A stretch of DNA of 64,000 nucleotides, taken from the NCBI RefSeq assembly GCF_024746795.1, contig NZ_CP080524.1, positions 3,822,001-3,886,000 of the forward strand. Direction: 5' to 3'. The DNA comes from Mesorhizobium sp. AR10. GTDB lineage: Bacteria > Pseudomonadota > Alphaproteobacteria > Rhizobiales > Rhizobiaceae. The notes beneath the pieces were generated by a model. That model made no database searches. It saw only the letters and a list, made by a program, of their open reading frames with translations, and was not told where the DNA came from. Made by a program: the position numbers and the translations under genes. Shown here piece by piece: positions 29,726 through 42,514 of this stretch; positions within the stretch are counted from its first letter, which is position 1, and every line of letters begins with the position of its first letter.

Positions 29726-31549
29726 ATGTGCGGTATCGTTGGAATTGTCGGCCACTCGCAGGTTGCGCCGCTCATCGTCGATGCGCTGAAACGGCTGGAA
29801 TATCGCGGCTATGACTCCGCCGGTGTCGCCACCATCGAACATGGCCAACTCGGTCGCCGCCGCGCCGAAGGCAAGCTGATCAATCTCGAACGTCTGCTGA
29901 AGAACGAGCCGCTCGACGGCACGATCGGCATCGGCCACACACGCTGGGCGACGCATGGCGTGCCGAACGAGACCAACGCGCATCCGCATTTTTCCGACGG
30001 CGTCGCCATCGTCCACAACGGCATCATTGAGAATTTCGCCGAATTGCGCGAGGAGCTGATCCGCGACGGCTATTCTTTCTCGTCGCAGACCGACACCGAG
30101 GTCGTCGCGCATCTGGTGGCGCGTGAACTGGCCAAGGGGCTGAAGCCGGTCGAGGCCGCGCACCAGGCGCTGAAGCGGCTGGAAGGCGCCTTTGCGCTGG
30201 CCATCATGTTCAAGGGCGATGAGGATCTCATCGTCGGCGCCCGGAACGGCCCGCCGCTGGCTGTCGGCCATGGCGATGGCGAGATGTTTTTGGGCTCGGA
30301 CGCCATTGCGCTAGCGCCTTTCACCAATTCCATCACCTATCTGGAAGACGGCGATTGGGCCGTGGTGCGCCGCGACGGCGCCACCATCTTCGACATCGAC
30401 GGCAAAAAGGTTGCCCGCAAGCGCCAGCAGTCGCTCTCGACCAGCTTCATGGTCGACAAGGGCAACCGGCGCCATTTCATGGAGAAGGAAATCCATGAAC
30501 AGCCCGAAGTGATCTCGCACACGCTGGCGCATTATGTGGATTTCGTCGGCGGGGTCTCGAAGCCGCTCGACCTGCCCTTCGACTTCGCCAAGATCGGCCG
30601 GCTGGCGATTTCGGCTTGCGGCACCGCCTATCTCGCCGGGTTGATCAGCAAATACTGGTTCGAGCGCTATGCGCGGCTGCCGGTCGACATCGATGTCGCC
30701 TCGGAATTCCGCTACCGCGAAATGCCGTTGTCGGCGAATGACGCCGCCTTCTTCATCTCGCAATCGGGCGAGACCGCCGACACGCTGGCCTCGCTGCGCT
30801 ATTGCCGCAAGGCCGGCATGAAGATCGGCGCAATCGTCAATGTGCGCGAATCGACCATGGCGCGCGAATCCGATGTGGTGCTGCCGACGCTGGCCGGCCC
30901 CGAGATTGGCGTCGCCTCGACCAAGGCCTTTACCTGCCAGCTCTCGGTGCTGGCGTCGCTTGCGGTGCGCGCCGGCGTGGCGCGCGGCACGATCTCGAAG
31001 GAAGAGGAAAAGACGCTGGTGCGCGCGCTTTCGGAAGCGCCGCGCTACGCCAACCAGGTGCTCAAGCTCGAAGAGCAGATCGAGCGCATCGCGCGCGAAA
31101 TCTCGCGCTACAAGGACGTGCTCTATCTCGGCCGCGACACCAATTTTCCGCTGGCCATGGAAGGCGCGCTGAAACTCAAGGAAATCTCCTATATCCACGC
31201 CGAAGGCTATGCCGCCGGCGAGCTGAAGCATGGGCCGATCGCGCTGATCGACGAGAATATGCCGGTCATCGTCATCGCCCCGCATGACCGCATTTTTGAG
31301 AAAACCGTGTCGAACATGCAGGAAGTGGCGGCGCGCGGCGGCAAGATCATCCTGATCACCGACGCCAAGGGCGCGGCGCAGTCGAGCGTGAAGACGATGG
31401 AGACGATCATCCTGCCCGACGTGCCGGAAATCATCTCGCCGATCATTTATGCGCTGCCGATCCAGATGCTCGCCTATTTCGCCGCCGTGTTCATGGGCAC
31501 CGACGTCGACCAGCCGCGCAATCTGGCGAAATCGGTGACGGTGGAATAG
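29726..31549 (+). CDS. glmS: Glutamine-fructose-6-phosphate aminotransferase (isomerizing)
   Basis: 607 residues. The start MCGIVGIVG puts the glutaminase nucleophile Cys at position 2. This is followed by GHTRWATHG, two SIS domains (SACGTAYLAG and LYLGRDTNFPLAMEGALKLKE) and a C-terminal DQPRNLAKSVTVE ending. It converts fructose-6-P and glutamine to glucosamine-6-P, feeding GlmU. The gap to glmU is 189 bases with no ribozyme fold recognised; the glmS ribozyme is a Gram-positive feature. Confidence 0.96.
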   Translation: MCGIVGIVGHSQVAPLIVDALKRLEYRGYDSAGVATIEHGQLGRRRAEGKLINLERLLKNEPLDGTIGIGHTRWATHGVPNETNAHPHFSDGVAIVHNGIIENFAELREELIRDGYSFSSQTDTEVVAHLVARELAKGLKPVEAAHQALKRLEGAFALAIMFKGDEDLIVGARNGPPLAVGHGDGEMFLGSDAIALAPFTNSITYLEDGDWAVVRRDGATIFDIDGKKVARKRQQSLSTSFMVDKGNRRHFMEKEIHEQPEVISHTLAHYVDFVGGVSKPLDLPFDFAKIGRLAISACGTAYLAGLISKYWFERYARLPVDIDVASEFRYREMPLSANDAAFFISQSGETADTLASLRYCRKAGMKIGAIVNVRESTMARESDVVLPTLAGPEIGVASTKAFTCQLSVLASLAVRAGVARGTISKEEEKTLVRALSEAPRYANQVLKLEEQIERIAREISRYKDVLYLGRDTNFPLAMEGALKLKEISYIHAEGYAAGELKHGPIALIDENMPVIVIAPHDRIFEKTVSNMQEVAARGGKIILITDAKGAAQSSVKTMETIILPDVPEIISPIIYALPIQMLAYFAAVFMGTDVDQPRNLAKSVTVE

Positions 31550-31628
31550 GCGTTCTTTAAAAACTTCGCAGTTCCAAAGCGCCTTCCGGTTCACTAATGT
31601 CGCGCTGCAACCCGCGCCCCGGTGAACC

Positions 31629-32387
31629 ATGTCCGATGCTCCAAGAACTTCCGGCATGACCCGGCTGAGGAATTATTTCCTGACGGGCTTTGTCGTCTGT
31701 GCGCCACTTGCGATTACCGCCTACATCGCCTGGTCGTTCATCGGCTGGGTTGATTCCTGGGTGAAACCCTACATTCCGGCACGCTACAGCCCGGACACCT
31801 ATCTGCCGGTTCCGGTTCCGGGGTTTGGCCTGATCGTTGCCTTGGTCCTCATCACTTTGATCGGTTTCATGACCGCCAACATCGTCGGCCGCGCCATCGT
31901 CAACTTCGGCGAGCGCCTGCTCGGCCGCATGCCGCTGGTGCGCGGCATCTACGGTTCGCTGAAGCAGATTTTCCAAACCGTGCTGTCGAACAAGGGCGAC
32001 ATGTTCCGCCAGGTCGGGCTGGTCGAGTATCCGCGCAAGGGCGTCTGGTCGCTGGTCTTCGTCGCCAGCGAGAAGGAAACCGAGATCAACCAGAAGCTCG
32101 ACCAGGAAGGCGATCCGCTGATTGCGGTGTTCATGCCGTGCACGCCGAACCCGACCACCGGATTCCTAATGTATGTGCTGAAATCCGACATCGTGCTGCT
32201 CGACATGACGATCGAGGACGGCGCCAAGTTGATCGTCTCGGCCGGACTGGTGGCGCCGGAGCTCAAGACGAAGCTGGTGACGGTGAACGGCGAGCCTATC
32301 GCCGGAAATCTCGCCAACCCGTCGCTCGGCGCCTTGCCTCAGCCGGCGCGCAAGAGCCGCACGGCCTCGTCGCGGCCGAACAGATAA
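31629..32387 (+). CDS. DUF502 membrane protein
   Basis: 252 residues. Two transmembrane helices (NYFLTGFVVCAPLAITAYIA and a second around GFGLIVALVLITLIGFMTA), then a conserved soluble domain with MPLVRGIYGSLKQIF and VFMPCTPNPTTGFLMYV, the DUF502 signatures. Function is unproven; plant COV homologues act in development. The last 49 bases overlap the 3' end of recG on the other strand. Confidence 0.85.
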   Translation: MSDAPRTSGMTRLRNYFLTGFVVCAPLAITAYIAWSFIGWVDSWVKPYIPARYSPDTYLPVPVPGFGLIVALVLITLIGFMTANIVGRAIVNFGERLLGRMPLVRGIYGSLKQIFQTVLSNKGDMFRQVGLVEYPRKGVWSLVFVASEKETEINQKLDQEGDPLIAVFMPCTPNPTTGFLMYVLKSDIVLLDMTIEDGAKLIVSAGLVAPELKTKLVTVNGEPIAGNLANPSLGALPQPARKSRTASSRPNR

Positions 32388-34447
32388 AGCAGCAGCCGCA
32401 ACGCTGCGCCGCGTTCGGACTGCAGGTCCGGATCGCGCGACAGGATCAGCCGGGCGTCGTCGCGGGCGGCTTCCAGCAGGTCGGCATGCGCCTCGAGGCG
32501 CGCCACCTGGAAGCCCGGCGTGCCGGACTGGCGGGTGCCTAGCAACTCGCCTTCGCCACGCAGTTTCAGATCTTCCTCAGCAATGCGGAAGCCGTCTTCC
32601 GTCTCGCGCATCACCGACAGACGGCGCTTTGCCGTCTCGCCGAGTGGATCCTTGTAGAGCAGCACACAGGATGACGGCTTGTCGCCACGCCCGACCCGCC
32701 CACGCAGCTGGTGCAACTGGGCAAGGCCGAAACGCTCGGCATGTTCGATGACCATGATCGTCGCGTCCGGCACGTCGACGCCGACCTCGATGACCGTGGT
32801 GGCGATCAAGATACGCGTGTCGCCCTGCTTGAAGGCGCGCATCGCCTCGTCCTTTTCGGCACCCTTCATGCGGCCGTGGACAAGGCCGATGCGGTCGCCG
32901 AACAGCGGCTCGAGCGAGGCAAAGCGGTCCTCCGCCGACATCAGCTTGATCTCTTCGGATTCCTCGACGAGCGGACAGATCCAGTAGATCTTCTGGCCGT
33001 CGGCCACGGCGTCGACCATGCGGCCAACCAGTTCGTCGAGCCGTTCGAGAGGCAGCGTGACGGTGCGGATCGGCTGGCGGCCGACCGGTTTTTCGGTCAG
33101 CTTCGACACGTCCATGTCGCCGAAGGCGGTCAGCACCAGCGTGCGCGGGATCGGCGTCGCCGTCATCACCAGCATGTCGGGCGCATCACCCTTGGCGGTG
33201 ATCGCAAGTCGCTGGTGGACGCCGAAGCGGTGCTGCTCGTCGACGACGGCGAAGACGAGGTCGTGGTAGGTCACCGTCTCCTGGAACAGCGCATGGGTGC
33301 CGACGACGATGTCGATTTCTCCGCTTGCCAGACCGGCAAGCGTTTCACTGCGCTCGCGGCCCTTTTCGCGGCCGGTGAGAATGGCGATGCGCAGACCGGC
33401 ATGTTCTGCCAGAGGCGCGATGGTCGCGAGATGCTGGCGCGCGAGGATTTCGGTCGGCGCCATCAAGGCGGCCTGGCCGCCAGCCTCGACGGCACGCGCC
33501 ATGGCGAGCAGCGCGACCACCGTCTTGCCGGAACCGACATCGCCCTGCAGCAGGCGCAGCATGCGTTCGGGATCGCCGAGGTCGGCGTTGATTTCGGCAA
33601 GCGCCATCTCCTGCGAGGCGGTTAGCGAATAGGGAAGGGCCGCGCGCAGCCTTTCGACGATGCGGCCGTCGCCGACGAGAGGCCGGCCGGACAGGCGGCG
33701 GACCTTTGCCCGCACCAGCGCCAGCGACACTTGGCCCGCCAATAATTCGTCGTAGGCAAGCCGCCGCCACGCCGCGCCGTCGATCGAGACATCGATCGGA
33801 TCGGCCGGATTGTGGATGCGGGCGAGCGCATCGCCGAACGCCGGGAAGGTGCGGCGCCGCATGAACGCGTCGTCCTGCCATTCCGGCAGCACCGGCAGCC
33901 GGCCGAGAGCCTGGCCGATCGCGCGGCGCAGCACTTTTCCGGAGAGGCCAGCCGTCAGCGGATAGACCGGCTCGACCAGCGGCAGGTTTTCAGCCTCGCT
34001 GGCCAGCGCGATGTGGTCGGGGTGGACCATGGACGGGCGACCGTTGAACCATTCCATGCGACCAGACACCACGACATGCTCGCCCACGGGCATGGCCTTT
34101 TCGAGATAGGAGGCATGGGCATGGAAGAAGGTCAGCCCGATCTCGCCGGTGTCGTCATGGGCATAGACACGGTACGGCACCGACCTGTTGCCGCGCGGCG
34201 GCGGCTGGTGGCGGTCGATGCGCACGTCGAGTGTGACGATCGCGCCTTCGGCCGCAAGCGCAATGCCCGGCCGGTTGCGGCGGTCGATGACGGTGTGCGG
34301 CAGCACGAACAGAAGGTCGCCGGCGCGCGCGGCGCGATCGCCAAGATCGGCTGCCACGACCTTCTCGATCAGCGCGCCGACCTTCGGCCCGACGCCGGCA
34401 AGCGAGGTGATCGGGACGAATAGCGGATCGAGGATGGAAGGTCTCAT
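32339..34447 (-). CDS. recG: ATP-dependent DNA helicase RecG
   Basis: 702 residues. An N-terminal OB/wedge domain precedes helicase motifs: Walker A GDVGSGKTVVALLA, DEQHRFGVHQR (DEAH-like motif II), TATPIPRTL and the C-terminal QLRGRVGRG. It reverses stalled forks and unwinds branched DNA. Ends LLRAG as in the family, so the overlap with DUF502 is real for this gene. It is transcribed against the flanking glmS and mfd units. Confidence 0.95.
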   Translation of the reverse strand: MRPSILDPLFVPITSLAGVGPKVGALIEKVVAADLGDRAARAGDLLFVLPHTVIDRRNRPGIALAAEGAIVTLDVRIDRHQPPPRGNRSVPYRVYAHDDTGEIGLTFFHAHASYLEKAMPVGEHVVVSGRMEWFNGRPSMVHPDHIALASEAENLPLVEPVYPLTAGLSGKVLRRAIGQALGRLPVLPEWQDDAFMRRRTFPAFGDALARIHNPADPIDVSIDGAAWRRLAYDELLAGQVSLALVRAKVRRLSGRPLVGDGRIVERLRAALPYSLTASQEMALAEINADLGDPERMLRLLQGDVGSGKTVVALLAMARAVEAGGQAALMAPTEILARQHLATIAPLAEHAGLRIAILTGREKGRERSETLAGLASGEIDIVVGTHALFQETVTYHDLVFAVVDEQHRFGVHQRLAITAKGDAPDMLVMTATPIPRTLVLTAFGDMDVSKLTEKPVGRQPIRTVTLPLERLDELVGRMVDAVADGQKIYWICPLVEESEEIKLMSAEDRFASLEPLFGDRIGLVHGRMKGAEKDEAMRAFKQGDTRILIATTVIEVGVDVPDATIMVIEHAERFGLAQLHQLRGRVGRGDKPSSCVLLYKDPLGETAKRRLSVMRETEDGFRIAEEDLKLRGEGELLGTRQSGTPGFQVARLEAHADLLEAARDDARLILSRDPDLQSERGAALRLLLYLFGRDEAVRLLRAG

Positions 34448-34483
34448 ATGTGGGAGACCGCGCTATGGGGGGGCCCAGTCCTG

Positions 34484-34637
34484 CCCCCCTCTGTCCTGCC
34501 GGACATCTCCCCCTCCAGGGGGGAGATTTGCTGTCGCGTCTGGTTTCGCCAATCTCCAGCGCTGCAAGATGGGCGGTGAGGCCAAAACTGCCAATCTCCC
34601 CCCTTGAGGGGGAGATGTCCGGCAGGACAGAGGGGGG
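34484..34637. repeat. Long-armed palindromic repeat (154 bp)
   Basis: The left arm (34484 to about 34530, starting CCCCCCTCTGTCCTGCCGG) is mirrored by the right arm (about 34593-34637, ending GGACAGAGGGGGG). Each arm contains its own nested GGGGGAGAT/ATCTCCCCC hairpin. The arms flank about 60 bases. It looks like a non-autonomous, MITE-like element and sits between recG and sdhE promoters. No transposase or target duplication was identified. Confidence 0.75.
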
Positions 34638-34763
34638 TGCTAGCGCCGATGTTGTCAGGAATGTTCGTCACGCCGGGATGTTAGACACCCACGGGCCTGT
34701 TGCAAGGCTGACACCGCTCTCTATCCACGCTATATGCGCCGCTTCAGGCAAGGAAGCGGCACG

Positions 34764-35051
34764 ATGACCGGAACGACACGATCAAGCGAGGGGCTCGACG
34801 CCCGCCGCCGCAAGCTGCTGTTTCGCTCCTGGCATCGTGGCATGCGCGAGATGGACCTGATCCTCGGCAGCTTCGCCGATGCCGAGATCGGCGCCTTGAC
34901 CGACGACGAAATCGACCAATATGAACACCTCCTCGATATTCCCGACACCGAATTCCTGCCTATGGTCACCGGCGAACGTCCGATTCCCCGGAATATCGAC
35001 TGTGCCGTCCTGCAAAAGATCCTGGCCTCGCGCCGGGCGATGACATTCTGA
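34764..35051 (+). CDS. sdhE: FAD assembly factor SdhE
   Basis: 95 residues. The signature R-x-x-L-L-F-R-S-W-H-R-G-M-R-E-M-D contains the RGxxE motif needed for covalent flavin attachment to the succinate dehydrogenase flavoprotein. Five all-helical segments as in the family. The ATG at 34764 begins MTGTTRSSEG, with AAGGAAG upstream. 12 bases separate it from mfd, so the two are co-transcribed, a conserved rhizobial pairing. Confidence 0.92.
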   Translation: MTGTTRSSEGLDARRRKLLFRSWHRGMREMDLILGSFADAEIGALTDDEIDQYEHLLDIPDTEFLPMVTGERPIPRNIDCAVLQKILASRRAMTF

Positions 35052-35063
35052 AAACGTGATTCC

Positions 35064-38561
<3,498 letters not shown>

Positions 38562-38762
38562 TATCGCTGACCTGTGCTTTTCGGGCGGAAGCTGGTCACC
38601 GCTACTCATGATCTGTGTGGAAAGGAAATAGTAACTGACGCGCAGGGATCAGGCTGCGTCCGTCGGACAGATGTGCGACGATTGGAGCCATTGAAGTATT
38701 TCGGCCAACGGATTGAGATGGTCTTGCAACTGGTCAATGCCGGAAGCTGAAGGGGAACGACC

Positions 38763-39101
38763 ATGGACCCTCGAACCTTCGATGAATATTGGCTCGGTTA
38801 TCTGGCCGGCCATTCCCGGACTTCCACACGGCTTGTCCACTATCTCGGCCTGTTTTTCGCCCCGATAGCCGGGGTCGCCGCATCGTTCCTTGTTGTCTGG
38901 TGGGCTTTCCTCGTCATCATTCCTTTCTTCTATTTCGCTGCCTTGCTCACCCATCCTTTCCTCGAGCACAACAGCAACAAAACCTTCGCGGACCGGCCGT
39001 TGTGGAGCGCCATCGCGCTGCTTCGCATGCTGGCGCTCGACCTGACGGGTGGCCTCGGCCGTCAACTCCGGCGATTGGACGGGGTCGCTCGACAGGCATG
39101 A
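38763..39101 (+). CDS. DUF962/Mpo1-like membrane protein
   Basis: 112 residues starting MDPRTFDEYWLGYLAGH. Conserved H-S-R-T-S-T-R-L-V-H-Y-L-G and two hydrophobic helices with a final HPFLEHN fit the DUF962 family; the yeast member Mpo1 is a dioxygenase acting on 2-hydroxy fatty acids, with iron held by such histidines. Only inference for this protein. AAGGGGAA upstream. Its stop overlaps the next start (ATGA). Confidence 0.7.
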   Translation: MDPRTFDEYWLGYLAGHSRTSTRLVHYLGLFFAPIAGVAASFLVVWWAFLVIIPFFYFAALLTHPFLEHNSNKTFADRPLWSAIALLRMLALDLTGGLGRQLRRLDGVARQA

Positions 39102-39531
39102 CGAATGCAGTCAGCGCCATCTGCGCAGCGATCCTTTTGCTTGCAGCGGGATTTCACTTCTATTGGGGATTCGGCGGTCGTGTCGCTGCAGGCGTGGCGC
39201 TGCCGCAACGCGAAGACGGCAGTCCAGCAATCGAGACCGCGGCCTTCGGCGCCATTGCCGTCGGCCTCGTGCTGGCGGTGGTGCTTTTGCTCGTCTTTGC
39301 CCTCGTGGGGATGATCCATCTGCCGTTGCCGCAATCGTGGCTGAGGGCAGGGGGCATCCTTTGGGCGGTCATCTTCACCGCGCGGGCGCTGAGTTGGTCC
39401 AGATATGTGGGCTGTTCAAGCGGGTCAGGACGACGCGTTTTGCCAGATATGATACATGGTTCTACAGCCCGCTATGCTTGGTGCTGGGGCTGGGTTTCTT
39501 CTATCTGGCGCTGACAGACACGGTGCAATGA
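39098..39531 (+). pseudogene. DUF3995 membrane protein interrupted by an apparent frameshift
   Basis: The first frame from ATG 39098 encodes MTNAVSAICAAILLLAAGFH and further helices through VIFTARALSWSRYVG. The expected family continuation LFKRVRTTRFARYDTWFYSP, plus a final helix, is found only in the +2 frame, ending at 39531. Restoring one G in the GGG at 39409-39411 would join the two as RYVG-LFKRVR. It is either a true single-base deletion or a sequencing error. ATGA overlap with the DUF962 gene indicates the pair was an operon. Confidence 0.7.
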
Positions 39532-39667
39532 TCCCCGAGCCGCCATTCGCCACGCGGTCAAATCCGGTCTAGAATAGGAAATCGGCTTCGTGTATGGAGC
39601 CGCGATCCCATGTAGGGGTCGGAATGACGGGCGATGACGCCCGCTGGAAAGAGCGTTGGGTGCAACG

Positions 39668-41041
39668 ATGACGAAATGGTCGCCGAATTCCTGGAGAGCG
39701 ATGCCGATCAAGCAGGTTCCTGCTTATCCGGACCTTGTCGCGCTGAAGAACACGGAAGCCCAACTCGCCACCTTTCCGCCGCTGGTTTTTGCAGGTGAGG
39801 CGCGCAAGCTGAAGAAGCAGCTTGCTGCTGTCGCTGCCGGTGACGCATTCCTCCTCCAGGGTGGCGATTGTGCCGAGAGCTTCGCCGAGCATGGCGCGGA
39901 CAACATCCGCGACTTCTTCCGCGTCTTCCTGCAGATGTCGGTGGTGCTGACCTTCGCCGGCGCGCAGCCGGTGGTGAAGGTGGGCCGTGTCGCCGGCCAG
40001 TTCGCCAAGCCGCGCTCGTCCGACAACGAGACCAAGGGCGATGTGACGCTGCCCAGCTATCGCGGCGACATCATCAACGGTATCGAGTTCGACGCCAAGT
40101 CGCGCATTCCCGATCCTGCACGGCAGGAGATGGCGTATCGCCAGTCGGCGGCGACGCTCAACCTTCTGCGCGCCTTCGCGCAGGGCGGCTACGCCAGCCT
40201 GGAGAACGTGCACAGCTGGATGCTCGGCTTCGTGTCGGACAGCCCGCAGGGCGAGAAATACGAGTCGCTCGCCAACCGCATCACCGAGACGATGGACTTC
40301 ATGAAGGCCGTCGGCATCACCTCGGAGACCAATTACGCGCTGCGCGAGACCGATTTCTACACCAGCCACGAGGCGCTTCTGCTCGGCTATGAGGAGGCGC
40401 TGACCCGCGTCGATTCGACTTCCGGCGACTGGTACGCGACCTCTGGCCACATGATCTGGATCGGCGACCGCACCCGCCAGCCCGACCATGCCCATGTCGA
40501 GTACTGCCGCGGCATCAAGAACCCGCTGGGCCTCAAATGCGGTCCGTCGCTGACGCCGGACGGTCTGCTGCAGCTCATCGACCTGCTCAACCCGGAAAAT
40601 GAGCCGGGACGGCTAACGCTGATCGCGCGCTTCGGCTCCGACAAGGTCGCCGACCATCTGCCGAAACTGGTGCGCGCGGTGAAGAAGGAAGGCCGCAGCG
40701 TGGTGTGGTCGTCGGACCCGATGCATGGCAACACCATCGAGGCCGCCGGCTACAAGACGCGGCCCTTCGACCGCATCCTCAAGGAGGTGCAGACTTTCTT
40801 CGAGGTGCACCGCGCCGAGGGCACGCATCCGGGCGGCATCCATATCGAGATGACCGGCAAGAACGTCACCGAATGCACCGGTGGCGCCCGCGCCATCACG
40901 GCCGAAGAGCTGCAGGACCGCTACCACACCCATTGCGATCCGCGCCTCAACGCCGACCAGGCGATCGAGCTGGCGTTCCTGGTGTCGGATCTGCTCAAGA
41001 AGAGCCATCCGGTGCAGCACAAGCGGGCCGTCAACGGCTGA
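39668..41041 (+). CDS. aroF: 3-deoxy-7-phosphoheptulonate synthase, class II
   Basis: 457 residues starting [10 protein letters not shown]. Class II (plant/Mycobacterium type) DAHP synthase signatures: [11 protein letters not shown] near residue 60, [14 protein letters not shown], and [17 protein letters not shown]. It joins PEP and erythrose-4-P as the first step of the shikimate pathway. Class II enzymes are usual in rhizobia; the gene symbol varies between annotations. Monocistronic with a strong terminator 30 bases downstream. Confidence 0.93.
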   Translation: MTKWSPNSWRAMPIKQVPAYPDLVALKNTEAQLATFPPLVFAGEARKLKKQLAAVAAGDAFLLQGGDCAESFAEHGADNIRDFFRVFLQMSVVLTFAGAQPVVKVGRVAGQFAKPRSSDNETKGDVTLPSYRGDIINGIEFDAKSRIPDPARQEMAYRQSAATLNLLRAFAQGGYASLENVHSWMLGFVSDSPQGEKYESLANRITETMDFMKAVGITSETNYALRETDFYTSHEALLLGYEEALTRVDSTSGDWYATSGHMIWIGDRTRQPDHAHVEYCRGIKNPLGLKCGPSLTPDGLLQLIDLLNPENEPGRLTLIARFGSDKVADHLPKLVRAVKKEGRSVVWSSDPMHGNTIEAAGYKTRPFDRILKEVQTFFEVHRAEGTHPGGIHIEMTGKNVTECTGGARAITAEELQDRYHTHCDPRLNADQAIELAFLVSDLLKKSHPVQHKRAVNG

Positions 41042-41070
41042 GACTCTTGTAACGGACTTGACCGATCAAA

Positions 41071-41098
41071 GAGCGCCGGAGAGATCCGGCGCTCTTTT
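41071..41098 (+). terminator. Rho-independent terminator after DAHP synthase
   Basis: GAGCGCCGGA, a GAGA loop and TCCGGCGCTC form a perfect 10-base-pair stem followed by TTTTC. On the other strand it is followed by only three T's, so it may also weakly end the convergent thrS transcript. Confidence 0.9.
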
Positions 41099-41110
41099 CA
41101 TTTGTTTAGT

Positions 41111-42340
41111 CTAGTGGACTGCCACCAGCATATCCGATGGAACCTCCGTCAAACGCCTTGTGGCCGTCTCCGCCAGCTTGGCAATGCCCGTGTGCCAATC
41201 CGCAACCCATTGTCCCTGCTGTGATCGCAGCGTGATAGACCCATCTTGTGCTTCTCGCCTACCAAGGACGGCCACGACAGGAACCATAAGATCGTGACTG
41301 CTGACGATACGCCGCGCCAGCGTTTCGGACTCATCGAATAGTTTAGGCCGAAGTCCCGCTGCTACAAGGTGGCGCTTGAGTTCCTGAGCGATCCCGAGTT
41401 GATGTTCTGAGACTGGCATAACGGCAACCTGGACCGGAGCCAGCCAAAAGGGCAGTCGTCCATGATGATGCTCGAGTAGGATTCCAATGAAGCGCCCCAT
41501 CGAACCGAAAATAGCATGATGCAGCATGACCGGAACCGCCCGGTTTCCATTGGAGTCGGCATAAGAGGCGCCAAGCCGTGCGGGTAGCACAAAGTCGAGC
41601 TGAATGGTGCCACACTGCCATGATCTGCCTTGCCGATCACGTAAGGCAAATTCCAGCTTTGGACCATAGAATGCCCCTTCGCCCGGCTGCAAAACGGGAC
41701 TGAGACCCGTACTTCGTGCAGCAGCGAGCAATTGGGCTTCCGCCTGATCCCAATCTTCATCCGAGCCTGCTCGCTTTTCGGGCCGAAGCGAAAGCGCCAC
41801 GTCAAACTCCTCGAAGCCGAGCTCGGAATAAACCGACGACAGCAATCCTACGAAGCGCGCGACTTCCGTTTCAATCTGTTGCGACATGCAGAGCACATGG
41901 GCGTCATCCTGCACAAAGCCGCGCGTGCGCAGAAGGCCGTGCATCGAGCCGGAGGGCTCATCCCTGTGACAGGCGCCGAACTCCGACAGGCGCATCGGCA
42001 GATCGCGCCAGGAGCGGAGCGACGAATTGAAGATCTGCAGATGGCATGGGCAGCTCATGGGCTTGAGCGCCATGTCCCGGCCGGAGTCCCGCGGCACCAC
42101 GAACATATTCTCTCGGAACTTTTCCCAGTGTCCTGACCGCTCCCACAAACCGCGCGGCAGAAGTTGCGGAGAGTTTACCTCCTCGTAGTCAAGCTCCCGC
42201 ATCCGCCCGCGAAGGTATTCTTCGAGCTGACGGTAGAGCTGCCAGCCCGCAGGGTGCCAGTAGATCATTCCCGGCGCATCTTCCTCAATGTGGTAGAGGT
42301 CGAGGCGGCGGGCTAGAATGCGGTGATCGTCTTGTTCCAT
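41111..42340 (-). CDS. thrS: Threonyl-tRNA synthetase, short form lacking TGS and editing domains
   Basis: 409 residues against about 640 for a standard ThrRS. It starts directly in the class II catalytic core (LYHIEEDAPGMIYWHPAGW). Zinc/threonine ligands are intact: C97 (KPMSCPCH), H148 (DDAHVLC) and H274 (VMLHHAIFGSMGRFIG). Motif 2 Arg R126 lies in CHRDEPSGS. An anticodon-binding domain follows (LAPVQVAVMPVSEHQ), with some divergence near its end (LRSQQGQW). It should charge tRNA-Thr but cannot clear Ser-tRNA-Thr. AAGGA lies 8 bases upstream of the ATG. GC content is somewhat lower than neighbours. A standard thrS is presumably elsewhere. Preceded by an attenuator (42383-42543). Confidence 0.9.
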   Translation of the reverse strand: MEQDDHRILARRLDLYHIEEDAPGMIYWHPAGWQLYRQLEEYLRGRMRELDYEEVNSPQLLPRGLWERSGHWEKFRENMFVVPRDSGRDMALKPMSCPCHLQIFNSSLRSWRDLPMRLSEFGACHRDEPSGSMHGLLRTRGFVQDDAHVLCMSQQIETEVARFVGLLSSVYSELGFEEFDVALSLRPEKRAGSDEDWDQAEAQLLAAARSTGLSPVLQPGEGAFYGPKLEFALRDRQGRSWQCGTIQLDFVLPARLGASYADSNGNRAVPVMLHHAIFGSMGRFIGILLEHHHGRLPFWLAPVQVAVMPVSEHQLGIAQELKRHLVAAGLRPKLFDESETLARRIVSSHDLMVPVVAVLGRREAQDGSITLRSQQGQWVADWHTGIAKLAETATRRLTEVPSDMLVAVH

Positions 42341-42382
42341 TGGTCTGTCCTTCGGGGATAAAAGCCGGACAGCAAAAGGAAC

Positions 42383-42413
42383 AAAAAAGCCCCGCGCGTA
42401 TCCGGCGGGGCTG
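42383..42413 (-). terminator. Attenuator terminator of the thrS leader, with competing antiterminator
   Basis: On the minus strand GCCCCGC (42411-42405), a 9-base loop and GCGGGGC (42395-42389) form the 3:4 stem, followed by six T's (42388-42383) and then thrS 42 bases on. The same 3' arm, CAGCCCCGC (42413-42405), can instead pair with GCGGTGGCTG (42460-42451) with one bulged U. That makes a 2:3 antiterminator which destroys the terminator. Confidence 0.88.
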
Positions 42414-42441
42414 CGGTCGTTGTGACGATTTGCTTAGCGCG

Positions 42442-42507
42442 TCAAACCACCAGCCACCGCAAAGCGGTGGTGGTCGTGGTGGTCAGAGAAGAAAGGCGCT
42501 GTTGCAT
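42442..42507 (-). CDS. Threonine-rich attenuation leader peptide of thrS
   Basis: 21 codons: MQQRLSSL, six consecutive Thr codons (ACC ACC ACG ACC ACC ACC at 42483-42466), then ALRWLVV and TGA. The Thr run is segment 1 of the attenuator: CCACCGC (42470-42464) can pair with GCGGTGG (42460-42454) across a TTT loop. A ribosome stalled for lack of Thr-tRNA would block this 1:2 hairpin and favour the antiterminator. The frame is open to an earlier ATG at 42531, but that lies upstream of the predicted transcription start. The short form is therefore chosen, as a leaderless message like rhizobial trpL. Confidence 0.85.
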   Translation of the reverse strand: MQQRLSSLTTTTTTALRWLVV

Positions 42508-42514
42508 GGGAATG

